This document shows, piece after piece, positions 43,168 to 51,839 of a stretch of 64,000 nucleotides of DNA; position 1 is the first letter of the stretch; every line of letters starts with the position of its first letter. The DNA lies in assembly GCA_002722095.1 (NCBI GenBank), contig PBKG01000024.1, forward strand, positions 278,165 through 342,164, read 5' to 3'. The translations under genes and the position numbers were made by a program. Below the pieces are notes generated by a model. That model was given only the letters and a program-made list of their open reading frames with translations, was not told the origin of the DNA and did not search any database. Source of the DNA: Rhodospirillaceae bacterium. Its GTDB lineage: Bacteria; Pseudomonadota; Alphaproteobacteria; UBA8366.

Positions 43168-45804
43168 ATGAAAACCGATACGCCGAAGACCATTCACCTC
43201 AAGGACTATCGGCCACCCGATTTTCTAATCGACGAGGTCTTTCTCGATATCACGCTGGGCGAAGAGGCGACCCGCATCGCAGCCCGGCTATCCATGAGGC
43301 GCAATCCGGCGGCTGAATCACCGGATGCTCCGCTCGTTCTGGATGGCGAACACCTAGAGACCGAGAGAGTTGCCATCGACGGGGTCGACCTGGATAGCAG
43401 CGCCTTCACGGTGAGCGAGAACAAGCTCACGCTCGCCGCACTACCGCCCAATGCGTTTACCCTCGAGACCACGGTTCTAATCAAACCGCAGGAAAACACG
43501 GCGCTCGAGGGCATTTACAAGTCCGACGGCATTTTCTGCAGCCAGTGTGAGGCGGAAGGGTTTCGGCGCATTACCTGGTATCTCGACCGGCCCGACGTGC
43601 TGGCCCGTTTCAAGACTCGCATCACCGGCAATGTAAAATCATATCCGGTGCTGCTTTCGAACGGCAATTGCATCGAAACCGAAACTCACGATGACGGGAT
43701 CCATAGCGCGCTTTGGGAGGACCCGCATCCAAAGCCCAGCTATCTCTTTGCCCTGGTTGCAGGCGATCTCGGCTGCCTGGAAGATAGTTTCACGACCGCT
43801 TCGGGCCGCGAGGTCGTGGTCCAAATTTTCGTCGAGCATGGCAAGGAGCCCCGCGCCCGGCACGCCATGGACTCGCTAATAAACGCGATGAAGTGGGACG
43901 AAGAGGTTTTCGGTCTCGAATACGATCTCGACATCTACATGATCGTCGCGGTCAGCGCCTTCAATATGGGGGCGATGGAAAATAAGGGGCTCAATCTATT
44001 TAACGATAAATATGTGCTCGCCGATCCCGAAACTGCCACGGACATGGATTACGTGCTGATCGAAGCCGTTATCGCGCACGAATATTTTCATAACTGGACC
44101 GGCAACCGCGTCACGTGCCGTGACTGGTTCCAGCTTAGTCTCAAGGAGGGGCTCACGGTCTTCCGCGACCAGCAATTCTCGGCCGATATGCGTTCCGCGG
44201 CGGTGCAGCGGATCGGCGACGTGAGAGCACTACGTGCGCGCCAGTTCCCCGAGGACAGCGGTCCACTCGCACACCCGATACGCCCGGACTCATACATCGA
44301 GATCAACAACTTCTATACCGCCACCGTTTATGAAAAAGGCGCCGAGGTAATCCGCATGATGCATGCATTGCTGGGCGCTGACGGTTTTCGCAAAGGCATC
44401 GACCTTTATTTCGAACGCCATGACGGCCAAGCGGTCACCTGCGACGATTTCGTGGCCGCAATGGAAGATGCGGGCGACACCGATCTCGGACATTTCCGCC
44501 GCTGGTACTCCCAAGCGGGCACGCCGACGCTGAACGCGGATGGCCGTTATGAGGAGGTCAGTCATCGTTACACGCTCACCCTGACGCAAGAGACGGCACC
44601 GACACCGGGCCAACCGGAAAAATCTCCGCTTCATATTCCGGTCCGCTTCGCCCTGATGGATACGGAAGGGAAAGAACTGCGGTTGGGGGCGGACGGCGAA
44701 ACGGAACGGGTGCTGCATTTGACCGAGCCGGAACAAAGCTTTGTTTTCGATGAAATTCAAAATCCGCCAGTTGCCTCGCTCCTCCGCGGATTTTCCGCGC
44801 CGGTAAAACTGAAATGGCAAGAGCGGTCCGCCGACGAATACGCCTTCCAGATGACCCATGACAGTGATGCTTTCAATCGCTGGGAAGCGGGACAAAATTT
44901 TGCCAAGCGGCTTGTCACCCGGGCACTGGAAACCGGTGCTGCCAACCAAACTTTGACCGATGCGTTTGCCAAGGCGTTAGCAAGTACGCTCGAGGATACA
45001 GCTACAGACCCGGCTCTCGTAGGCGAGATGTTAGCGCTGCCATCCGAAGCCGATCTTGCGGAACAACAGGTGGTCATCGATGTCGATGCCATTCACGAGG
45101 CGCGGGAAGAAATTCGAATTCGCATTGCCGCCCAACTCACCGAGCAACTCATCGATACCTACGAACGCTGCACGATTGCCGAACCCTATCATCACGGCCC
45201 CGAGCAATCGGGAAAACGCCGGCTGCGCAATGTGGCGCTTTCATACCTCACCGCGCTCGACGACGACGAAGCGATAGCCCTCGCCAAGGCGCAATTCGAC
45301 GATGCGGCCAATATGACCGACAGCATCGGCGCCCTCGTGGCACTGAACGATTGCGACACCCCCGTTCGCAGCGAAGCATTGTCAGCGTTTTACGATCGCT
45401 GGCAGGGCGACGCGCTCGTGATCGACAAATGGTTTACCTTGCAGGCGACCTCTACCCGGCCCGATACTCTCACGCGGATTAACGAGTTGATGGATCACGA
45501 GGCTTTCTCGATGACCACGCCAAACCGGGTACGCGCGTTGATCGGCGCCTTTTGCAGCTCGAATCAACTAAAATTCCACAACGGGGACGGCAGCGGTTAT
45601 GAATTCCTCGCCGATCGGGTCGTCGAACTTAACGGCATCAATCCGCAAATAGCCGCGCGCCTACTGACACCGCTATCACGCTGGCGCCGCTTCGATAGCG
45701 ACCGCCAGGCCCTGATGAAAGCATGCCTCGAGCGTGTCTTGGCCACTCCCGAGCTATCCCGCGATGTCTTCGAGATCGCATCGAAGACACTTGAAAGCGA
45801 TTAG
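43168..45804 (+). CDS. pepN: Aminopeptidase N (M1 family)
   Basis: This 878-residue zinc aminopeptidase has GAMEN at 268-272, zinc motif HEYFHNW (H304, E305, H308) and E327 in LKEGLT, the same arrangement as E. coli PepN. It removes N-terminal residues from peptides in the cytosol. The C-terminal DUF3458-type helical domain is present to the end. The ATG at 43168 has no strong ribosome-binding site and may rely on coupling to the metallohydrolase gene 15 bases upstream. Confidence 0.96.
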   Translation: MKTDTPKTIHLKDYRPPDFLIDEVFLDITLGEEATRIAARLSMRRNPAAESPDAPLVLDGEHLETERVAIDGVDLDSSAFTVSENKLTLAALPPNAFTLETTVLIKPQENTALEGIYKSDGIFCSQCEAEGFRRITWYLDRPDVLARFKTRITGNVKSYPVLLSNGNCIETETHDDGIHSALWEDPHPKPSYLFALVAGDLGCLEDSFTTASGREVVVQIFVEHGKEPRARHAMDSLINAMKWDEEVFGLEYDLDIYMIVAVSAFNMGAMENKGLNLFNDKYVLADPETATDMDYVLIEAVIAHEYFHNWTGNRVTCRDWFQLSLKEGLTVFRDQQFSADMRSAAVQRIGDVRALRARQFPEDSGPLAHPIRPDSYIEINNFYTATVYEKGAEVIRMMHALLGADGFRKGIDLYFERHDGQAVTCDDFVAAMEDAGDTDLGHFRRWYSQAGTPTLNADGRYEEVSHRYTLTLTQETAPTPGQPEKSPLHIPVRFALMDTEGKELRLGADGETERVLHLTEPEQSFVFDEIQNPPVASLLRGFSAPVKLKWQERSADEYAFQMTHDSDAFNRWEAGQNFAKRLVTRALETGAANQTLTDAFAKALASTLEDTATDPALVGEMLALPSEADLAEQQVVIDVDAIHEAREEIRIRIAAQLTEQLIDTYERCTIAEPYHHGPEQSGKRRLRNVALSYLTALDDDEAIALAKAQFDDAANMTDSIGALVALNDCDTPVRSEALSAFYDRWQGDALVIDKWFTLQATSTRPDTLTRINELMDHEAFSMTTPNRVRALIGAFCSSNQLKFHNGDGSGYEFLADRVVELNGINPQIAARLLTPLSRWRRFDSDRQALMKACLERVLATPELSRDVFEIASKTLESD

Positions 45805-45922
45805 CTTCCTCACACTCCGATAACATCCTTGTCAAATAGATGTGACGAGACGGCATTCAGGGGCTGTGGTATGGGGATACCGAAGCTAACCTCACGGCTC
45901 AAACGGCCAAGGAGTGTCGGTC

Positions 45923-47353
45923 ATGGCTGAAATTTTGAAACCTGATATTTGCGTTATTGGCGGCGGTTCGGGCGGTTTGTCCGTCGCGGCCGGTGCGTCC
46001 CAGATGGGTGCCGACGTAGTACTGCTAGAGCGCGACAAGATGGGCGGCGATTGCCTAAATTACGGCTGCGTCCCCTCGAAAGCGGCGATCGCTGCCGGTC
46101 ATGCGGCGCAGATCATGCGAACCGCCGATAGGTTCGGCATCGCCAATGTGGTTCCCAGTGTCGATTTCCAGGGCGTGCACGACCATATCCATGGCGTCAT
46201 TGCCGGAATCGCGCCCCATGATTCCGTAGAACGCTTCGAAGGGCTCGGCGTCAAGGTTATTCAAGAGGAAGGCCGGTTTACCGGCCCGGGCGAAGTTACC
46301 GCCGGCGATACGCGCATCCAGGCGAAGAAGTTCGTTGTCTCCACGGGCTCGTCGGCGGGCGTCCCGCCTATCCCGGGCATTGAAGACGTGCCGTACCTCA
46401 CCAACGAGACTGTGTTCGACCTGACGGAGCCTCCCTCGCACATGATTGTCGTCGGGGGCGGGCCCATCGGCAGTGAATTGGCGCAAGCGCACCGGAGGCT
46501 CGGTGCCGAAGTGACGATGCTCGAAATGTTCACAATTCTCGGCAAGGACGACCCGGAAGTGACCGAGGTGGTCAAGAATCGCATGGCCGAGGAAGGTATC
46601 GACCTTCGCGAAGGTATCAAAATCGCCAAGGTGGCGAAGGACGTCGATGGCGTTACGGTCACCCTCGACAAAGACGGCACCGAGGAAACCGTGACCGGAT
46701 CGCACCTGCTGATTGCCGCCGGCCGCAACCCCAACCTCGACGGGCTCGATCTCGAGGCCGCGGGCATCGACTATGAGCGCAAGGGCATCAAGGTGGATGC
46801 AAGACTGCGCACGTCGAACAAGCGGGTGTTTGCCATCGGTGACGTCGCCGGCGGACTACAGTTCACCCACGCGGCGGGCTATCACGCGGGCATTATCATT
46901 CGCAATATTCTGTTCAAAATGCCGGCCAAAGTGAATTACGACGCGTTCCCCTGGGTCACCTATACCGACCCCGAAATCGCCCATGTGGGCCAAACCGAAG
47001 TGCAGGCGGCCGAAACCCACGGCAAAGACATCCGCATCCTTCGCTTTGCATTTGCGGAAAACGACCGGGCCCAGGCCGAGCGCGAAACCGACGGGATGAT
47101 CAAAGTGGTGACCGACAAGAAAGGCCGTATCCTTGGCTGTTCGATGGCGGGCACACGGGCGGGAGAGCTAATCCTGCCCTGGGCATTGGCGATTTCACAG
47201 AAAATGAAGATCGGCGCCATGGCCGGTGTCGTCGCGCCCTATCCGACATTGAGCGAAGTGTCGAAGCGTGCAGCAGGCAGCTACTACACCCCTTCGCTGT
47301 TCAGCGAACGGACCAAAAAAATCGTCCGGTTCCTGTTGAAACTGCCGTTCTAG
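45923..47353 (+). CDS. FAD-dependent pyridine nucleotide-disulfide oxidoreductase (mercuric reductase / Lpd-like)
   Basis: The ATG at 45923 is 9 bases after AAGGAG, better than the GTG at 45914. The 476-residue protein has FAD loop GGGSGG, redox disulfide GGDCLNYGCVPSK (C44, C49), NAD loop VGGGPIGSELAQ and ATP-like GDVAGG. In lipoamide dehydrogenase the C-terminal dyad reads HAHPT-x-x-E; here it is APYPTLSE, so the catalytic His is replaced by Tyr and it is not a standard Lpd. It also lacks the vicinal C-terminal cysteines of MerA. Its physiological acceptor is unknown. It ends convergently on the OsmC gene with a 4-base overlap. Confidence 0.87.
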   Translation: MAEILKPDICVIGGGSGGLSVAAGASQMGADVVLLERDKMGGDCLNYGCVPSKAAIAAGHAAQIMRTADRFGIANVVPSVDFQGVHDHIHGVIAGIAPHDSVERFEGLGVKVIQEEGRFTGPGEVTAGDTRIQAKKFVVSTGSSAGVPPIPGIEDVPYLTNETVFDLTEPPSHMIVVGGGPIGSELAQAHRRLGAEVTMLEMFTILGKDDPEVTEVVKNRMAEEGIDLREGIKIAKVAKDVDGVTVTLDKDGTEETVTGSHLLIAAGRNPNLDGLDLEAAGIDYERKGIKVDARLRTSNKRVFAIGDVAGGLQFTHAAGYHAGIIIRNILFKMPAKVNYDAFPWVTYTDPEIAHVGQTEVQAAETHGKDIRILRFAFAENDRAQAERETDGMIKVVTDKKGRILGCSMAGTRAGELILPWALAISQKMKIGAMAGVVAPYPTLSEVSKRAAGSYYTPSLFSERTKKIVRFLLKLPF

Positions 47354-47778
47354 GAGTCTTCGATCACCACTTCGTGGCTGATCTCGGCGGTTTCTCCCAG
47401 CATGATCGACGCGGAGCAGTATTTCTCCGCCGAAAGATCCACCGCGCGCTGTACCTTTTCCGGCGACAGCCCGTCGCCTTTAACACGATAGACAAGCCGA
47501 ATTTGGGTGAAGACTTTCGGGTCGTCCGGAGCCCGATCCGCCTCCATCTCGAGCACGCAGTCGGTCACCGTCTCGCGGGATTTTTCGAGGATATGAACCA
47601 CGTCGAAGGCGGTGCAGCCGCCCATGCCGAGCAGCAAAGTTTCCATCGGACGAATACCGAGATCGCGCCCACCAGCATCGGGCGCTCCATCCATGACCAG
47701 CGAATGGCCGCTACCGGATTCCCCTAGGAAGGTCCGCGCCTCGACCCATTTGACCCGCGCTTTCATGGTATCCGACAT
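47350..47778 (-). CDS. OsmC/YhfA-type organic peroxide-related protein
   Basis: This 142-residue OsmC-fold protein has two redox cysteines: C55 in GMGGCTAFDVVHIL and C121 in EKYCSASIML. This is the spacing of the OsmC/Ohr family, which reduces organic peroxides; the YhfA branch is less well defined. Its ATG at 47778 lies 2 bases after the stop of hydroxypyruvate isomerase, so they share a transcript. It is convergent with the disulfide oxidoreductase. Confidence 0.9.
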   Translation of the reverse strand: MSDTMKARVKWVEARTFLGESGSGHSLVMDGAPDAGGRDLGIRPMETLLLGMGGCTAFDVVHILEKSRETVTDCVLEMEADRAPDDPKVFTQIRLVYRVKGDGLSPEKVQRAVDLSAEKYCSASIMLGETAEISHEVVIEDS

Positions 47779-47780
47779 TG

Positions 47781-48569
47781 TTAGCGCTCCGCACTAAAGC
47801 CGTAAGGAACGGCCCAGCTGAGCCCTTCCCAACTGTCGCCCTTGGGGCCGTATTCGCAGCCGACCCAGCCGTCATAACTGGTGCCGTCCAGATGCTCGAA
47901 CAAGAACGGCAAATTCACCTCACCGTGCTGCGGTTCGTGGCGGCCGGGCACGCTCGAAAACTGGACATGACGGATGATGTCGAGGTTTGCCTCGAGGTTT
48001 TTCGCGAGCGCGCCTTGCATGATTTGCATGTGATAATAGTCGTATTGCAATCCGACATTCGGCGCGCCGACCGCCTCGATCAAGCGTCTTGTGTGATCGG
48101 TCCTGGTATGGAGATAGCCGGGCACGTCTTGGGTGTTTAACGGCTCGAGCAAAAGCGTTACCCCTTCACCGTCGGCAACCGGAGCGACGACCTTGAGGTT
48201 TTCGACGAAGCATTCTTCGCAGGCTTCCACGGCGACCCCGTCGGGCACGCGCCCCGCGGTCACATGAATGAATTGACCGCCCAAATGGCTGACATAGTCG
48301 AGCGCCTGATCGAAGGACTTACGAAAATCCGCTTCCTGTCCCGGCAGCCCGCCAAATCCACGATCCGCATCGCCTTCGCCGGGGTTCGTGTTCAACAGCA
48401 AAAACTGAAGCCCGTTGCCCTCGAGCCAGGATTTTACTTCGTCTTTCTCGAAACCGTAGGGACGTAAGAATTCTACCGCTTTAAAACCGGCCTTGGCGGC
48501 AGCAGCGAAGCGCTCCTCCGGCTCAAGCTCGGAAAACATCGTGGTGAGATTGGCGGCAAATTTCGGCAT
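47781..48569 (-). CDS. hyi: Hydroxypyruvate isomerase
   Basis: This 262-residue TIM-barrel enzyme interconverts hydroxypyruvate and tartronate semialdehyde. Family landmarks are present: KFAANLTTMFSE at the start, LLLEPLNTQDVPGY with the metal-binding Glu (E142), LQYDYYHMQIMQG, QFSSVPGRHEPQHGE and GCEYGPKG with the second Glu. GGGAGG precedes the ATG at 48569. Glyoxylate carboligase and tartronate-semialdehyde reductase are not adjacent; the dehydrogenase at 33084 could serve as the latter. It is divergent from the TauE gene over 112 bases that contain an ATCCTCCT/AGGAGGAT inverted repeat. Confidence 0.93.
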   Translation of the reverse strand: MPKFAANLTTMFSELEPEERFAAAAKAGFKAVEFLRPYGFEKDEVKSWLEGNGLQFLLLNTNPGEGDADRGFGGLPGQEADFRKSFDQALDYVSHLGGQFIHVTAGRVPDGVAVEACEECFVENLKVVAPVADGEGVTLLLEPLNTQDVPGYLHTRTDHTRRLIEAVGAPNVGLQYDYYHMQIMQGALAKNLEANLDIIRHVQFSSVPGRHEPQHGEVNLPFLFEHLDGTSYDGWVGCEYGPKGDSWEGLSWAVPYGFSAER

Positions 48570-48681
48570 CGTGACCTCCCATATCCTCCTGCTTTTATTA
48601 ACTAAATCGAATAGGAGGAGGATTTCATAATTTCATGCTAGGTCTTTATCACTTTTTCCTCACCAACACACCGGACAATCC

Positions 48682-49428
48682 ATGCTCGACGGAAACCCTT
48701 GGACGATCGCTGGCGTCGCTGCCGCCATGATGATCGGTGGCTTCTGCAAAGGAGCGTCCGGCATCAGCCTCGCGCTAATCGCAGTTTCCCTTGCGGCAAT
48801 CTTCGTGGACATACCGACCGCTGTCGCCCTGATGACGGTGCCGGTATTGATCGCCAACATTTGGCAAGTCGGCAGCAACGAGTTCAAGGGCGACGCTTGG
48901 CGAACCTATTGGCCCTTATATGTTGCCATTCTTCCCGGCGTCGCGATCGGCGCCAAGGTGCTGACAACGGTCGACCCGCTGCTGATCAGCGGCGTGGTCG
49001 GTGTGCTCGTGGTCCTGTTTGCGATCCTGATCTATAGCCAGCCCGATTGGTACCTGCCCCCAGAAAAAGCGCGTCGCATCGGCGTGCCGGTCGGATTCAC
49101 CGGTGGCCTGGTCGCCGGCATCTCCGGATTTTTGCCACCGGTGCTGATGTATATGGTGGCCCTAAAACTACCCAAGGAACGCTTCGTCGGTGCCATCGGC
49201 ATTGCCTATCTCACCGCCGTCGTCGCGTTGATGTTGTTTCTCGCCGGCTACAAATTTCTGACCTGGGAGTTGGTGCTGTGGTCGGCAGCCGCCGCGCTGC
49301 CCATGTTCGGGGGCCAACTCATCGGCCATTTCACCCGCCGCCTCATCGCCGAGACTCCGTTTCGGCTAATGGTCCTAACGCTAATGTTGGTGAGCGGTGC
49401 CAACCTCATTCGGAAGGCGTTGGTCTGA
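48682..49428 (+). CDS. TauE/SafE-family membrane permease
   Basis: This 248-residue membrane protein has seven to eight hydrophobic segments and two TauE repeats with the conserved glycines (GGFCKGASGISLALI in the first, GGLVAGISGFLPPVLMY in the second). The family exports sulfite or organosulfur anions or takes up sulfonates. It is the only clear small-molecule transporter besides TerC in the window. It converges with the TauD-family gene copy 6, leaving 1 base between stops, which is suggestive of sulfonate handling but not proof. Confidence 0.9.
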   Translation: MLDGNPWTIAGVAAAMMIGGFCKGASGISLALIAVSLAAIFVDIPTAVALMTVPVLIANIWQVGSNEFKGDAWRTYWPLYVAILPGVAIGAKVLTTVDPLLISGVVGVLVVLFAILIYSQPDWYLPPEKARRIGVPVGFTGGLVAGISGFLPPVLMYMVALKLPKERFVGAIGIAYLTAVVALMLFLAGYKFLTWELVLWSAAAALPMFGGQLIGHFTRRLIAETPFRLMVLTLMLVSGANLIRKALV

Positions 49429-49429
49429 T

Positions 49430-50275
49430 TTAGATCGGCTTGTCGCCCTTGATCTGAGTGCGATGCATGACACGGCGCTTGCTATCGTCGAAGCTGTCGC
49501 GCCGATGCATGGTGCATCGATTATCCCACATCAATACATCACCCGCGTGCCATTGATGGTGCCAGGCGTATTTCGGCTGCGAGGCATGGGCCCAAAGTTC
49601 GTCGAGCAAGGTTTCGGACTCTTCCACCGGCAAGCCCATGATATAAGCGCTTCGCCGGCGCCCGAGATAAAGCGCCTTCCGGCCGGTCTCCGGATGGGTA
49701 CGGACGATAGGGTGAACCGCACCGGGACAGGTGGTGATATCGGTTACCGGCTCCGCCCCTTCCCGCAAAAAACCGCCGCTATTGGTCGAATTGTCGTGCT
49801 TGATGTTGAGACCGTCGATCTGCTCACGAAGACCGTCCGGCAAATCGTCGAGCGCGCGGTACATATTGCAAAAGCCGGTGTCGCCGCCTTCGTCAGGCAC
49901 TTCAACGCTGAGCAACACGCTTCCGGTCGGTGGCTCGTCGATATAGTTCATATCGCTGTGCCATTGGGCTTCCGCGTTGCCGAGCGCACCGATCGCCTTC
50001 CCGTTTTCCTTGACGTTGGAAAGCACCAACACCTCGGGTAATCCGTCCACACCCACCTGACCGTTTTCGTTCGGCGGTGCGACATCGAGATCGCCGAACC
50101 GCTTGCTGAACGCTACCAATTCCTTTGCCGAAATAGTCTGACCCCGAAACAGGAGCACGCAATGATCCATCCAGGCGCGATGAATTTCATCGAATGCTTG
50201 GTCGTCGACCTTTCCCAAATCGACACCCTGCAGTTCGGCGCCAATCGGATCGGAAACCGGAACCACTTCAATCAT
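49430..50275 (-). CDS. TauD/TfdA-family Fe(II)/2-oxoglutarate dioxygenase (copy 6)
   Basis: From the ATG at 50275 it has 281 residues: MIEVVPVSDPIGAELQGVDL is the standard family start, with metal ligands in QWHSDMNY and MWDNRCTMHRRD and the end HRTQIKGDKP. The WDNRCTMHRR pattern is closer to TfdA than to E. coli TauD. The ATG overlaps the end of the VOC gene by 8 bases. A longer frame to 50401 covers the VOC gene and is rejected. With rfbB and the VOC gene it forms one leftward transcript. Confidence 0.88.
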   Translation of the reverse strand: MIEVVPVSDPIGAELQGVDLGKVDDQAFDEIHRAWMDHCVLLFRGQTISAKELVAFSKRFGDLDVAPPNENGQVGVDGLPEVLVLSNVKENGKAIGALGNAEAQWHSDMNYIDEPPTGSVLLSVEVPDEGGDTGFCNMYRALDDLPDGLREQIDGLNIKHDNSTNSGGFLREGAEPVTDITTCPGAVHPIVRTHPETGRKALYLGRRRSAYIMGLPVEESETLLDELWAHASQPKYAWHHQWHAGDVLMWDNRCTMHRRDSFDDSKRRVMHRTQIKGDKPI

Positions 50276-50651
50276 AGTTGGACACCTCGACCAAATTTCC
50301 ATCCGGGTCGCGGAAATAGACCGAGGTAATCGTCCCCACCGCGCCGGAACGCTCGCCGGGCCCGACCTCGACACGAACCCCTTCCGACTCCAGATGTTCA
50401 ATCACCTCGGAGATTGGCGTCTTCGTTATCAGGCAGAAATCCGCGCCTCCGACCGAGGGCTGCTGCGCGCGATGGGTCGGGCCGGTGCCGACCGGCGGAT
50501 GCACGTTTATCTTCTGGCTACCAAAATAGAGCGCCTTGCGACCTTCGGTAAATTCCTTAACCGTCATACCGAGCACGCGCGAGTAAAAATCGCACGTAAT
50601 GTCCACGTCCGCTGCGGTGATCACGAAATGATCGATATGGTCGATCTCCAT
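50268..50651 (-). CDS. VOC-superfamily protein (glyoxalase/bleomycin-resistance fold)
   Basis: This 127-residue protein has two beta-alpha-beta3 units. Metal-ligand-type residues are visible at H7 (IDHFVI), H53 in KINVHPP and E124 in GNLVEVSNYD. Small VOC proteins of this form include fosfomycin-resistance-like thiol transferases, isomerases and extradiol-dioxygenase-like enzymes; the ligand spacing does not decide. It lies 11 bases after rfbB and overlaps dioxygenase copy 6 by 8 bases. A role with the dioxygenase is more likely than with the nucleotide sugar, by overlap. Confidence 0.87.
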   Translation of the reverse strand: MEIDHIDHFVITAADVDITCDFYSRVLGMTVKEFTEGRKALYFGSQKINVHPPVGTGPTHRAQQPSVGGADFCLITKTPISEVIEHLESEGVRVEVGPGERSGAVGTITSVYFRDPDGNLVEVSNYD

Positions 50652-50662
50652 CGGTCCTGCCC

Positions 50663-51724
50663 CTATTTCTTCTCGTCTCCGAGTCCCTGACGATGGCCGT
50701 CATACTCGTCCCGGATCGGCTCCCACCAATCCGGATTTTCTAAATACCAACGAACCGTTTCGGTCAAGCCCGTCTCGAATGTGCGTTGCGGCGCCCAACC
50801 GAGCTCACTCTCGAGCTTGCTGCCGTCGATGGCATAGCGGAAATCGTGGCCGGGCCTATCGGAAACGAAACGGATCAACTCACGATGCGGCTTATGCTCG
50901 GCCTCGGGCCGCAATTCGTCGAGCGCATCGCAGATGGCTTCGACGACTTCCAAATTGCGCCGTTCCGAGCCGCCACCCACATTGTAAACCTCGCCGGGCC
51001 GGCCCTTGGTAAGCACGCAATAAAGCGCGGCCGCGTGATCCTCCACATGCAACCAATCGCGTACGTTCGAACCGTCGCCATAGACCGGCAGATCGCGCCC
51101 TTCGAGAGCGGCCAGAACCATGGTCGGAATCATTTTTTCGGGGAACTGGTAGGGCCCGTAATTGTTCGAACAGTTGGTCACGAGTACCGGCAACCCATAG
51201 GTACGATGCCAGGCACGGGCGAAATGATCGGAGGCAGCCTTCGATGCCGCGTAGGGCGAGTTCGGCCGGTATTGGCTGTCCTCGCTGAATTGGCCGTTTT
51301 CGCCGAGGGCGCCATAGACTTCATCCGTGGACACGTGAAGGAAACGGAATTTTTCCTGCGCCGGCGCGGCCAAACTCTGCCAATATTCCCTGGCCGCCTC
51401 GAGCATGGTGAAAGTACCGCTGACATTGGTCTCGACGAAGGCAGTAGGCCGATCGATCGATCTGTCCACATGAGACTCGGCGGCGAGATGAATGACGCCG
51501 TCCGGCGTGTGCTCGGCAAAAATGCGCGAGACCGCAGCGCGATCGCAGATATCGTGTTGCTCAAATGCGTAGCCCGGCAGATCGACCACCGGCGCGACGG
51601 AAGACAACCGCCCTGCGTAGGTAAGCTTGTCGAGATTGACCACATCGCACCCGAGGTCGCCCGCCAAATGGCGCACCACCGCCGAGCCGATGAAACCCGC
51701 ACCGCCTGTGACAAGAATTTTCAT
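50663..51724 (-). CDS. rfbB: dTDP-glucose 4,6-dehydratase
   Basis: From the ATG at 51724 the protein has 353 residues, the RfbB length; a longer frame to 51772 is not needed. The NAD loop [14 protein letters not shown] lies at about residues 7-20, STDEVYG carries the catalytic Asp-Glu, and [10 protein letters not shown] holds the Tyr-x3-Lys. It forms dTDP-4-keto-6-deoxyglucose for rhamnose and other deoxy sugars. rfbA, rfbC and rfbD are not next to it, which is unusual, and it is about 46 kb from the GDP-fucose genes. Confidence 0.94.
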   Translation of the reverse strand: MKILVTGGAGFIGSAVVRHLAGDLGCDVVNLDKLTYAGRLSSVAPVVDLPGYAFEQHDICDRAAVSRIFAEHTPDGVIHLAAESHVDRSIDRPTAFVETNVSGTFTMLEAAREYWQSLAAPAQEKFRFLHVSTDEVYGALGENGQFSEDSQYRPNSPYAASKAASDHFARAWHRTYGLPVLVTNCSNNYGPYQFPEKMIPTMVLAALEGRDLPVYGDGSNVRDWLHVEDHAAALYCVLTKGRPGEVYNVGGGSERRNLEVVEAICDALDELRPEAEHKPHRELIRFVSDRPGHDFRYAIDGSKLESELGWAPQRTFETGLTETVRWYLENPDWWEPIRDEYDGHRQGLGDEKK

Positions 51725-51839
51725 CCGTCTTGCTTGGGACAAACGCGCCCGCCGGTCAAGAGCTATTGCCAAGGCGCAAGCAACGGGGCAGGATCGCGCC
51801 GCTCAATAAAACAATTACTTATTCTGGAGGACTCCCAAG

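Noticed and set aside
48583..48623. ATCCTCCT/AGGAGGAT inverted repeat between hyi and the TauE gene as a terminator
   Set aside because: It lies in a divergent promoter region with no U-run, and one arm is just a Shine-Dalgarno-like AGGAGGAG sequence.
49430..50275. True taurine dioxygenase TauD
   Set aside because: Only the family features are shared; the WDNRCTMHRR segment resembles TfdA-type enzymes and no tauABC genes are present.
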